11,355 nucleotides of DNA from an uncultured Eubacteriales bacterium (GTDB lineage Bacteria > Bacillota > Clostridia > Oscillospirales > Acutalibacteraceae): contig OMPZ01000146.1 in the NCBI GenBank assembly GCA_900313125.1, forward strand, positions 1 through 11,355. Direction: 5' to 3'. The position numbers and the translations under genes are program-made. Below the pieces are notes generated by a model that worked only from the letters and a program-made list of their open reading frames with translations, made no database searches and had not been told where the DNA came from. Of this stretch, positions 6,821 through 11,355 are shown one piece after another (positions within the stretch are counted from its first letter, which is position 1; each line of letters starts with the position of its first letter).

Positions 6821-8502
6821 ACGCTGCTCTTTGTGTACTCGCGGCGGTTGATAGCGCTGAACAAAGCCGCTACCGACGAGTAGATGATATCGTCGTGAAC
6901 GCCTACACCCCACTCGACATTGCCGTTCTTGTCGGTTATCGAAACGTAGGTGACAGCCTTCGAGTCTGAGCCGCGTTCAAGCGCGTGCTCGGTGTAGGAG
7001 AGGTCGGAGATGTCGATATCAAGCTCATGTCTGAGCGCGCGGCTTACGGCGCTGAGACGTCCCGAGCCTTCAGCTTCGATCGTCTTTAAAGCACCCTTTA
7101 CGCTGACGGTCATTGTAACGTGCATACGGCTGCCGTCGGCGTCCGCCTTTCTGAACACGATATTTTTAAGCTCGATCGGAGTTTTCACATTGATAAACTC
7201 CTGAGCGAAGCAGTCATAGACCTCATTGGGGAGCATTTCCTTGTGGTTTACGTCGGAAACGTTCTTGATGAAGTAGCTTACCTTCTCACCGAAAGCTTTC
7301 GGGAGAACGTAGCCGTAGTGCGACTCGAGCAGATAACCTACGCCGCCCTTGCCCGACTGGGAGTTGATGCGGATAACGTCCGTCTCGTACTCTCTGCCGA
7401 CGTCCGCCGGGTCGATCGGGAGGTACGGGATAGTCCATGTATCGAGACCCTTCTCCTGATGCCATTTCTTGCCCTTCGCGATAGCGTCCTGATGTGAACC
7501 CGAGAACGCTGCGAACACGAGCGCGCCTGCATACGGGCTGCGGTCGCTGACCTTCATTCTCGTAACTCTCTCGTAAAGCTCGCAGATAGACGGGATATCG
7601 CTGAAATCAAGCTGAGGATCTACACCCTGCGAGAACATATTCATACCGAGCGTTACGATATCAACGTTGCCCGTTCTCTCGCCGTTGCCGAAGAGCGTGC
7701 CTTCAACTCTGTCGGCACCCGCAAGCAAGCCAAGCTCCGTATCCGCTACGCCGCAGCCGCGGTCGTTGTGCGGATGAAGAGAAAGCTCGATAGCGTCTCT
7801 GTACTTGAGTCTGTCGGACATATACTCGATCTGATTCGCGTAGATGTGCGGCATGGAATGCTCAACCGTAACGGGAAGATTGATGATCGCCTTGTTGTCG
7901 GCTGTAGGCTGAAGGATATCGAGCACGGCGTTGCAGACCTCGAGCGCGTACTCAGGCTCTGTGCCCGTGAACGACTCAGGCGAATACTCAACACGAAAGT
8001 TCGTGCCGTTTTCCTCCTGAAGTCTCTTGATGAGCTTTGCGCCGTCGATGGCTATCTGCTTGATCTCTTCCTTCGACTTTTTGAACACCTGCTCGCGCTG
8101 TGCCTTCGACGTCGAGTTGTAGAAGTGGACGATTGCCCTCTTGCAGCCCTTGAGCGACTCAAAGGTCTTGAGGATAATATGCTCTCTCGCCTGAGTGAGC
8201 ACCTGAACGGTAACGTCGTCGGGAATGCGGTTCTCCTCGATAAGGCGGCGGAGGAAATTGTACTCCGTTTCGCTTGCCGCCGGGAAGCCTACCTCGATCT
8301 CCTTGAAGCCGATCTTGACGAGCATATCGAAGAAATCGAGCTTTTCGTCAATGCTCATGGGAACGATGAGCGACTGGTTGCCGTCACGAAGATCGACGGA
8401 GCACCATGTCGGCGCGTGATCGACGTATTCCTTTTTGACCCACTTGTACTCATTCACCGGCGGGTTGAAATACTGCCGTGAATATCTCTCATAATTTTTC
8501 AT
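6817..8502 (-). CDS. leuA: 2-isopropylmalate synthase (yeast-type, LeuA2)
   Basis: 561 residues, matching the longer yeast/actinobacterial-type LeuA; the E. coli type is about 520. It condenses acetyl-CoA with 2-ketoisovalerate, the committed leucine step. Seen: VDLRDGNQS at 36-44 with the catalytic Arg39 and metal ligand Asp40, the metal-binding His243/His245 in LHPHND, and FGNGERTGNVD at 271-281. The TIM barrel spans about 30-330, a linker region follows, and residues about 435-555 form the LeuA dimer domain where leucine feedback normally acts. The ATG at 8502 has AAAGGAG 10 nt upstream. It lies 228 nt behind a leucine T-box terminator, with a MITE-like element in between, and overlaps the next small ORF by ATGA. 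Expression should rise when tRNA-Leu is uncharged. Confidence 0.96.
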   Translation of the reverse strand: MKNYERYSRQYFNPPVNEYKWVKKEYVDHAPTWCSVDLRDGNQSLIVPMSIDEKLDFFDMLVKIGFKEIEVGFPAASETEYNFLRRLIEENRIPDDVTVQVLTQAREHIILKTFESLKGCKRAIVHFYNSTSKAQREQVFKKSKEEIKQIAIDGAKLIKRLQEENGTNFRVEYSPESFTGTEPEYALEVCNAVLDILQPTADNKAIINLPVTVEHSMPHIYANQIEYMSDRLKYRDAIELSLHPHNDRGCGVADTELGLLAGADRVEGTLFGNGERTGNVDIVTLGMNMFSQGVDPQLDFSDIPSICELYERVTRMKVSDRSPYAGALVFAAFSGSHQDAIAKGKKWHQEKGLDTWTIPYLPIDPADVGREYETDVIRINSQSGKGGVGYLLESHYGYVLPKAFGEKVSYFIKNVSDVNHKEMLPNEVYDCFAQEFINVKTPIELKNIVFRKADADGSRMHVTMTVSVKGALKTIEAEGSGRLSAVSRALRHELDIDISDLSYTEHALERGSDSKAVTYVSITDKNGNVEWGVGVHDDIIYSSVAALFSAINRREYTKSSV

Positions 8503-8533
8503 AACACTCTTTCTCCTTTGCTGACCGCGTATT

Positions 8534-8691
8534 ATACTAATCTCTAATTAAAACCTTTAAAAGATTTTCGAGGATAATTCTCCGGGGACAAGGAAGAGTC
8601 CGCAGAAATACTGTCGTATTTCAAGGGCGATGACGCAGTACCCGGGGAATTAGACCGAAAAAATTTAAAGCGTTTTATTAGAGTTTAGTAT
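8534..8691. mobile_element. MITE-like element with about 50-bp imperfect terminal inverted repeats
   Basis: The left arm 8534-8586 and right arm 8641-8691 are inverted repeats of each other at roughly 80% by eye, sharing ATACTAA, CTCTAAT, AAAAC, CTTTAAA, TTTTCG, TAATTC and CCGGG in the same order. The 54-bp centre has a perfect 7-bp hairpin, GAAATAC-TGTC-GTATTTC (8605-8622), and no transposase. If the ends are CTAATCTC/GAGTTTAG the flanks are TA on both sides, as for IS630/Tc1-mariner-like insertion, but TA also belongs to the palindrome so this is ambiguous. It sits between the T-box terminator and leuA and would fold as one long hairpin in the transcript. A TATAAT lies at its leuA-facing edge (8539-8529 region, minus strand) without a recognisable -35. 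A structured RNA rather than a mobile repeat is the alternative. Confidence 0.65.
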
Positions 8692-8729
8692 TACATCACG
8701 CGTAAATTTAAGTTTGATACAATGCCGCT

Positions 8730-8769
8730 AAAAAAGCCTTCGTCTTTTGTTTTCCAAAAGACGAAGGCT
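8730..8769 (-). terminator. Intrinsic terminator of the leucine T-box
   Basis: On the minus strand GCCTTCGTCTTTTG (8768-8755) pairs perfectly with CAAAAGACGAAGGC (8749-8736), a 14-bp stem with a 5-nt loop, followed by a run of six T (8735-8730). Part of its 5' arm, CGTCTTTTG, can instead pair with the T-box region (CAAAAG plus GCG around the UGGUACC bulge), which is the antiterminator. Uncharged tRNA would stabilise that alternative. Confidence 0.93.
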
Positions 8770-8999
8770 GTAAATCTCCGCGGTACCACTTTTGTTGGTC
8801 ATAAGACCCACTCTTTCGGCGCAAACACGCCAACCTCCTGTAACGGTGAGGATCCGTCCTTCCTAATCTGCACTAACGTGACATTTCAGTCGGCCGCTTG
8901 GGGGCGAGCTCAACACACGGGACACCGCCGTTTCGCACCTGCCAACGGCTCTCTGAACGTGCTGCCCGAGGTCTTTTACCCCGTCATCGCATTTAAAGT
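8730..8999 (-). promoter_or_regulatory. T-box riboswitch, leucine specifier, controlling leuA
   Basis: The hallmark T-box AAAGTGGTACCGCG lies at 8793-8780 on the minus strand. The UGGU bulge would pair with an ACCA tRNA end, and tRNA-Leu has A73. Upstream, Stem I shows an AGAGAG bulge followed by a CCG...CGG distal stem with GCGAAA (about 8955-8929), then the specifier-loop segment TTGAGCTCGCC. By alignment with the usual GAA-NNN-RCC layout, the specifier triplet is CTC (8908-8906), leucine. A TTGGCG...CGCCGA hairpin and GGTC-TTAT-GACC hairpin fill the Stem II/III region. Terminator and antiterminator compete at the 3' end. Together with the gene downstream, leuA, this supports transcription antitermination by uncharged tRNA-Leu. 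The exact 5' end of Stem I is approximate. Confidence 0.93.
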
Positions 9000-9010
9000 T
9001 ATCGTATTAT

Positions 9011-9039
9011 ATTATATAGGATTTTTTGATAAATGTCAA
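9011..9039 (-). promoter_or_regulatory. Consensus sigma-A promoter for the T-box/leuA transcript
   Basis: TTGACA (9039-9034) and TATAAT (9016-9011) on the minus strand are both perfect consensus hexamers with a 17-nt spacer. Predicted initiation is near 9004, directly ahead of T-box Stem I. The -35 lies only 33 nt after the folT stop codon, and no terminator is evident between them, so some read-through from folT may also enter the T-box. Confidence 0.9.
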
Positions 9040-9072
9040 GAAGATTTTTGATTTTTTTGCAGCGAGACGTCA

Positions 9073-9663
9073 TTATTTCTCCGACGAGACGCCGATATCC
9101 CTCATCTCGGGGATACGTTCGAGCACCTTTGTCATACCGGCGATCAGAATAATGTTCAGCGGGTACATGACAAGCTCCTTGATCCCGCGCACCGAAAACG
9201 CCTGAAGCAGCTGAAAGCCGTAGAACAGCACGAACCAGAGAGAGCCCAGCAGTACGCTGATAAACAGCGAAACAATAAGCTGTATCAAGCAGATCCTGCG
9301 GACGGTAATTTTCTCGTTAAAAAAGGCGATACCGTATGCAAAGCCGATCAGGATCATGCTGACCGTAAAGCCGGGGATATACGCGCCCATTGGGGCGATC
9401 ATAAAGCCGATGATATCGCTCAGCCCCCCGATAACACCTGCAACGACAGGACCGTACAGCAGCGCCGCTACCGCTATCGGGAGCGCCGTAAAGCTCAGCT
9501 TGATGACGTTCGTGCCGAGAAGCGTAATGCTGATGTTGCCGAAATACGACAGCACAAGCGTTATCGCAAGCAGCATCGCGCTGACAGCAAGAGCTTTGGG
9601 ATCCGACAGCGCCTTTGCCGACAGCCTGAATTTCTCGCCTACAAGACCAAAGTAATTTTTCAT
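9073..9663 (-). CDS. folT: Folate ECF transporter substrate-binding (S) component
   Basis: 196 residues, a hydrophobic integral membrane protein with about six helices (for example 26-42, 57-86, 97-115, 126-150, 165-178). S components bind the vitamin and dock on the shared EcfA/EcfA'/EcfT energising module, which is not in this window. Features fitting the folate family: LLGTNVIKLSFTALPIAVAALLYGP near 48-72, GGLSDIIGF at 79-87, the PGFTVSMILIGFAYG stretch near 97-111, and a C-terminal RGIKE...YPLN segment near 159-170. The specificity call is strengthened by the upstream THF riboswitch. The ATG at 9663 has AAAGGAG 9 nt upstream. It appears monocistronic and unrelated to the leucine genes. 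Other vitamin S components share the fold. Confidence 0.9.
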   Translation of the reverse strand: MKNYFGLVGEKFRLSAKALSDPKALAVSAMLLAITLVLSYFGNISITLLGTNVIKLSFTALPIAVAALLYGPVVAGVIGGLSDIIGFMIAPMGAYIPGFTVSMILIGFAYGIAFFNEKITVRRICLIQLIVSLFISVLLGSLWFVLFYGFQLLQAFSVRGIKELVMYPLNIILIAGMTKVLERIPEMRDIGVSSEK

Positions 9664-9693
9664 TTTTGACCACTCCTTTTCAGAGCCCCGTTG

Positions 9694-9723
9694 AAAAACA
9701 AAAGCGGCGTGTAAGGCACGCCG
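9694..9723 (-). terminator. Intrinsic terminator in the folT leader
   Basis: On the minus strand CGGCGTG (9723-9717), loop CCTTA, CACGCCG (9711-9705) is a perfect 7-bp stem followed by a T-rich run, CTTTTGTTTTT. It lies directly downstream of the THF riboswitch and 30 nt before folT. The likely function is premature termination when THF is bound. Confidence 0.87.
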
Positions 9724-9739
9724 TCAAGTATTTTCTCTC

Positions 9740-9861
9740 AACAGCGGGATGCAGACCCCGAATCGCCGTAATTCTCGGAAAGAAAAACGTTCGTTCCGAC
9801 GACAACTCCCCGTTCGCCGGACACTCCGTGAAAACTCACACGCTCAAAGTCTTACTCTGTT
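9740..9861 (-). promoter_or_regulatory. THF-I (tetrahydrofolate) riboswitch controlling folT
   Basis: P1 is AACAG (9861-9857) with CTGTT (9744-9740). The adjoining internal loop holds AGAGTA on the 5' side and CTGCATCCCGCTG on the 3' side, resembling the THF-I consensus AGAGUA and UUGCAUCCGCU. P2 can be drawn as GACTTTGAG with TTCGGGGTC. The distal part contains GGGAGTTGTCGTC followed by AACGAA, close to the consensus GGGAUGUCGUC...AACGAA segment that makes the pseudoknot. The class senses reduced folates and typically precedes folT, as here. A terminator follows within 20 nt, pointing to transcriptional control. I folded it by hand only. Confidence 0.85.
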
Positions 9862-9886
9862 ATTATGTCAGATTTTCTGCAAAATG

Positions 9887-9915
9887 ATTATACTACATTC
9901 TCCCACTCTTGTCAA
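9887..9915 (-). promoter_or_regulatory. Consensus sigma-A promoter for folT
   Basis: TTGACA (9915-9910), 17-nt spacer, TATAAT (9892-9887) on the minus strand, both perfect. Predicted start near 9880, about 20 nt ahead of riboswitch P1, giving a folT leader of roughly 215 nt. A GC-only hairpin, CGCGCCC-GGGC-GGGCGCG (9919-9936), ends 4 nt upstream of the -35. Confidence 0.9.
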
Positions 9916-9992
9916 CAGCGCGCCCGGGCGGGCGCGGGCAATTTCGCGGTTTTAGTTTGAGTAGGGCGATACTTCATCGCCGCGCGGCTCGG

Positions 9993-10069
9993 CACTCCCG
10001 GAGTGCCTACTTTGTTTAAGTCGCGGGGCAGTTGTTGTTTTGCCGACAAAGTTCAGCGGAATTGCTCGC
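9993..10069. repeat. Intergenic repeat copy A (about 77 bp)
   Basis: It shares with copy B, in the same order, GTGCCTACTTTGTT (14 exact, 10003-10016), GTTGTTTT near 10034, CAGCGGAATT (10054-10063) and GCTCGC/GCCGC at the end, with substitutions and small indels between them. Overall identity is roughly 70-75% by eye. It begins within a GGCACTC...GAGTGCC palindrome. Confidence 0.8.
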
Positions 10070-10162
10070 AGCCGCTTGGCTGCCCGCTGCCGCGTCGGTC
10101 GGTGTACCCAAAGGGCACTTCCTTCGGGCACCTCTGCTGCGCAGAGGTCTCCACCGGAGACC

Positions 10163-10237
10163 CACACCGGCGTGCCTACTTTGTTAATGTGCGGAGCGGC
10201 TGTTGTTTTACCGCTAAATCGCAGCGGAATTTGCCGC
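10163..10237. repeat. Intergenic repeat copy B (about 75 bp)
   Basis: Direct repeat of copy A, offset by about 169 bp. GTGCCTACTTTGTT is at 10172-10185 and CAGCGGAATT at 10222-10231. Its start is again palindromic (CAC-CGG-GTG), so the hairpin at the head appears to be part of the unit. The two copies have clearly diverged, which suggests old duplication or independent insertion of one dispersed family. Confidence 0.8.
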
Positions 10238-10247
10238 TCTGACGACG

Positions 10248-10275
10248 CTGCGCCCAAGGCAAGCCTTGAGCGCAG
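10248..10275 (+). terminator. Possible terminator-like hairpin (plus-strand orientation)
   Basis: CTGCGCCCAAGGC (10248-10260) and GCCTTGAGCGCAG (10263-10275) form a 13-bp stem with one C-A mismatch, followed on the plus strand by TTTTTGC. Read on the minus strand the mismatch becomes a G-U pair but there is no U-run after it. No plus-strand gene needs a terminator here, so it may only be a structured intergenic element, or the second half of a bidirectional terminator with the palindrome at 10286-10303. Confidence 0.35.
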
Positions 10276-10285
10276 TTTTTGCAAA

Positions 10286-10303
10286 ACCGTTTTATAAAAC
10301 GGT
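10286..10303 (-). terminator. Palindromic terminator candidate after the CBM26 gene
   Basis: ACCGTTTTATAAAACGGT is a perfect 18-bp palindrome 10 nt downstream of the stop codon. It folds as a 7-bp stem with a TATA loop and is followed on the minus strand by TTTGC, a short U-tract. It is a plausible but modest intrinsic terminator. Confidence 0.55.
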
Positions 10304-10313
10304 ACATGAATTT

Positions 10314-11355
10314 TTACTTCTTGTCGGGGTTCGTTGCCGATACTGTGTAATCGCTCTCGCCGAAGCCGGAGATGAGTACCCAGATGTCGCCTTCCTGTTT
10401 TGTATGATCCTCTGTCTGATGGATCCCAACGCCGCCTTCGCCGTCGTCAATGATCCAGTTGTAAGTCTTAGCTGTCTCAAATGTGTACTCATACCAGCCG
10501 TCCTGATCCGCGTCAGTCATTTCAACGCCGGGCCAGCCCATTGTACCCTTGATCTCCCAGAGATACAGGTGCGGAGTAAAGTTTGCGCCGTCTGCGAGCT
10601 TTACATGGACTGTATACTTCTTTGCTTCAACTGCTGTGTAGTGATATACTACCTCGATCGTACCGTCGGTGTACTTGCCCTCTGCGTTTTCGGGGAGCTG
10701 AGTTTCGTCGAGAACGTACCAGTCGCTTTCAAGGGGCTTCGTCGTATACGGAGTATCAACGGGTCTTTCTACCGGTCTGGAGGATTCTATCTCGTTGCCA
10801 TTCTCGTCAACGTGCTTAACAACGAGCGTGCCCTTAACTACATCGGAGTCGGTATCCGCGCCCTTATCGGGGTCGTAATTTGTTACCGTTACGTTGGCTG
10901 CCGAGCCGTTTGCAACTACCCAGATATCTCCTGCGTTGGACATATCGGCAGTCTGCGAGCCCTGGTTGTCATGAAGGATCCAGTTGTAGCCGTTGCCGTT
11001 CGGGAACGTATACTCGTACCAGCCGTCGTTGTCATCGTCCTTGAGCTCAATGCCCGGCCAGTTTGTACCGTACTCCTTCGACTTAGTTGACGGATCGTAA
11101 ATATTCCATATATGGAGATACGGCTGGAACTTCGTGTTCTCGCCCATAGAAATATGGATAGTTGACTGTACGACCTCTTCCGTCGGTGCAAATTCGTAAA
11201 CTACCTCGATAGTATCGCCTGTGAACTTGCCTGTAGCATTTGCGGGAGTTTCTACCAGCTTGAACCATGGGAATCCAAGCTCTTCCGTTGTGTAATCCGT
11301 GCCGGCTCTTGCTCTCATCGTTCTTGTAGTATCCTTGAATGCAACGCCGGTATCC
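10314..11355 (-). CDS. Starch-binding protein with alternating MucBP and CBM26 modules, C-terminal part (partial)
   Basis: The frame is open to the right edge, so the start and any signal peptide or catalytic domain lie outside; the Met at 11318 is internal. Numbering from that Met: the end of a MucBP-like domain (up to about 43), a CBM26-like module (about 53-152), a full MucBP-like domain (about 161-229, with KHVDENGNEI and YTTKPLESDWYVL), and a second CBM26-like module (about 235-333). Both CBM26 copies show P(Y/H)L-(H/Y)-(I/L)W, WPG, DGWYEYTF, YNWI and GDIWV, the aromatic pattern used for starch binding. So the visible part is two MucBP-CBM26 units of about 180 residues. It ends at DKK with no LPxTG, dockerin or S-layer domain. 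The likely role is extracellular starch capture, as part of an amylase or a non-catalytic scaffold. It has no link to the leucine genes. Confidence 0.85.
   Translation of the reverse strand, partial: DTGVAFKDTTRTMRARAGTDYTTEELGFPWFKLVETPANATGKFTGDTIEVVYEFAPTEEVVQSTIHISMGENTKFQPYLHIWNIYDPSTKSKEYGTNWPGIELKDDDNDGWYEYTFPNGNGYNWILHDNQGSQTADMSNAGDIWVVANGSAANVTVTNYDPDKGADTDSDVVKGTLVVKHVDENGNEIESSRPVERPVDTPYTTKPLESDWYVLDETQLPENAEGKYTDGTIEVVYHYTAVEAKKYTVHVKLADGANFTPHLYLWEIKGTMGWPGVEMTDADQDGWYEYTFETAKTYNWIIDDGEGGVGIHQTEDHTKQEGDIWVLISGFGESDYTVSATNPDKK

Larger units (their letters stand above)
9919..10275. other. GC-rich, hairpin-dense intergenic region without a convincing gene
   Basis: About 355 bp between folT and the CBM26 gene hold at least six strong short inverted repeats: 9919-9936, GGCGAT/ATCGCC at 9965-9981, GGCACTC/GAGTGCC at 9991-10007, CCTCTGC/GCAGAGG at 10131-10147, GTCTCC/GGAGAC at 10147-10161, and the 13-bp stem at 10248-10275. 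It also carries the two direct repeats listed separately. Open frames exist on both strands here but they follow from high GC and repetition. The region looks like accumulated intergenic repeat elements of unknown function. Confidence 0.6.

Noticed and set aside
6821..6913. 31-codon N-terminal extension of the acidic protein to an ATG at 6913
   Set aside because: It lies entirely inside leuA in another frame and is Arg-rich, unlike the rest of the protein. The ATGA overlap start at 6820 is far more natural.
8578..8688. 36-codon plus-strand open stretch inside the MITE-like element, reading plausibly protein-like (ESAEILSYFKGDD)
   Set aside because: It has no start codon, lies between two stops, and is covered by inverted repeats and a perfect hairpin, which explains the sequence better.
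8906..8911. Alternative T-box specifier GAG (glutamate) next to CTC
   Set aside because: The position after GAG and before GCC fits the usual specifier slot for CTC, the acceptor bulge fits A73, and the downstream gene is leuA.
8722..9051. 109-codon plus-strand open frame
   Set aside because: It lies antisense to the T-box riboswitch and its terminator, with no ribosome binding site.
9993..10237. Possible CRISPR array
   Set aside because: There are only two diverged copies of about 75 bp, offset by 169 bp, with no regular spacers and no cas genes.
9952..10284. 110-codon minus-strand open frame over the intergenic repeats
   Set aside because: It contains the repeat twice, has no ribosome binding site, spans several perfect hairpins, and overlaps an equally open plus-strand frame (10003-10242). 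This is a GC and repeat artefact.

Overview
The window reads as a piece of a Gram-positive Firmicutes chromosome, most likely a gut or rumen Ruminococcaceae/Oscillospiraceae species. The basis is a leucine T-box leader, a class I tetrahydrofolate (THF) riboswitch, an ECF-type folate transporter, the two-subunit isopropylmalate isomerase and yeast-type LeuA often seen in these clostridia, and a secreted starch-binding (CBM26) plus MucBP protein. The species is inferred, not proven. All genes I accept lie on the minus strand, so transcription runs from right to left.

Right edge to about 9.9 kb: the 3' part of a repetitive extracellular protein with alternating MucBP-like and CBM26-like modules ends at 10314. 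A palindromic terminator candidate follows, then about 330 bp of GC-rich, hairpin-dense intergenic DNA holding two diverged copies of a roughly 75-bp repeat. Next comes a consensus promoter (TTGACA-17-TATAAT), a THF riboswitch, an intrinsic terminator and folT, the substrate-binding subunit of a folate ECF transporter.

9.04 to 6.4 kb: a second consensus promoter starts a leader of about 270 nt that is a T-box riboswitch with a CUC (Leu) specifier and a 14-bp terminator. Between that terminator and leuA sits a 158-bp element with about 50-bp imperfect terminal inverted repeats, which looks like a MITE. leuA (2-isopropylmalate synthase) follows and overlaps an unrecognised acidic 137-residue ORF by ATGA.

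6.36 kb to the left edge: a good internal promoter precedes a tight run leuC-leuD-leuB-ilvA-ridA-ilvB, with the first eight codons of a probable ilvN at the very edge. Gaps are 18 to 51 nt, which suggests one operon. LeuA, LeuCD and LeuB make leucine from 2-ketoisovalerate. IlvA makes 2-ketobutyrate from threonine for isoleucine, RidA clears its reactive enamine/imine intermediate, and IlvB (with IlvN) starts isoleucine and valine synthesis. The right half of the system is controlled by charged/uncharged tRNA-Leu through the T-box; the left half can also be transcribed from its own promoter.
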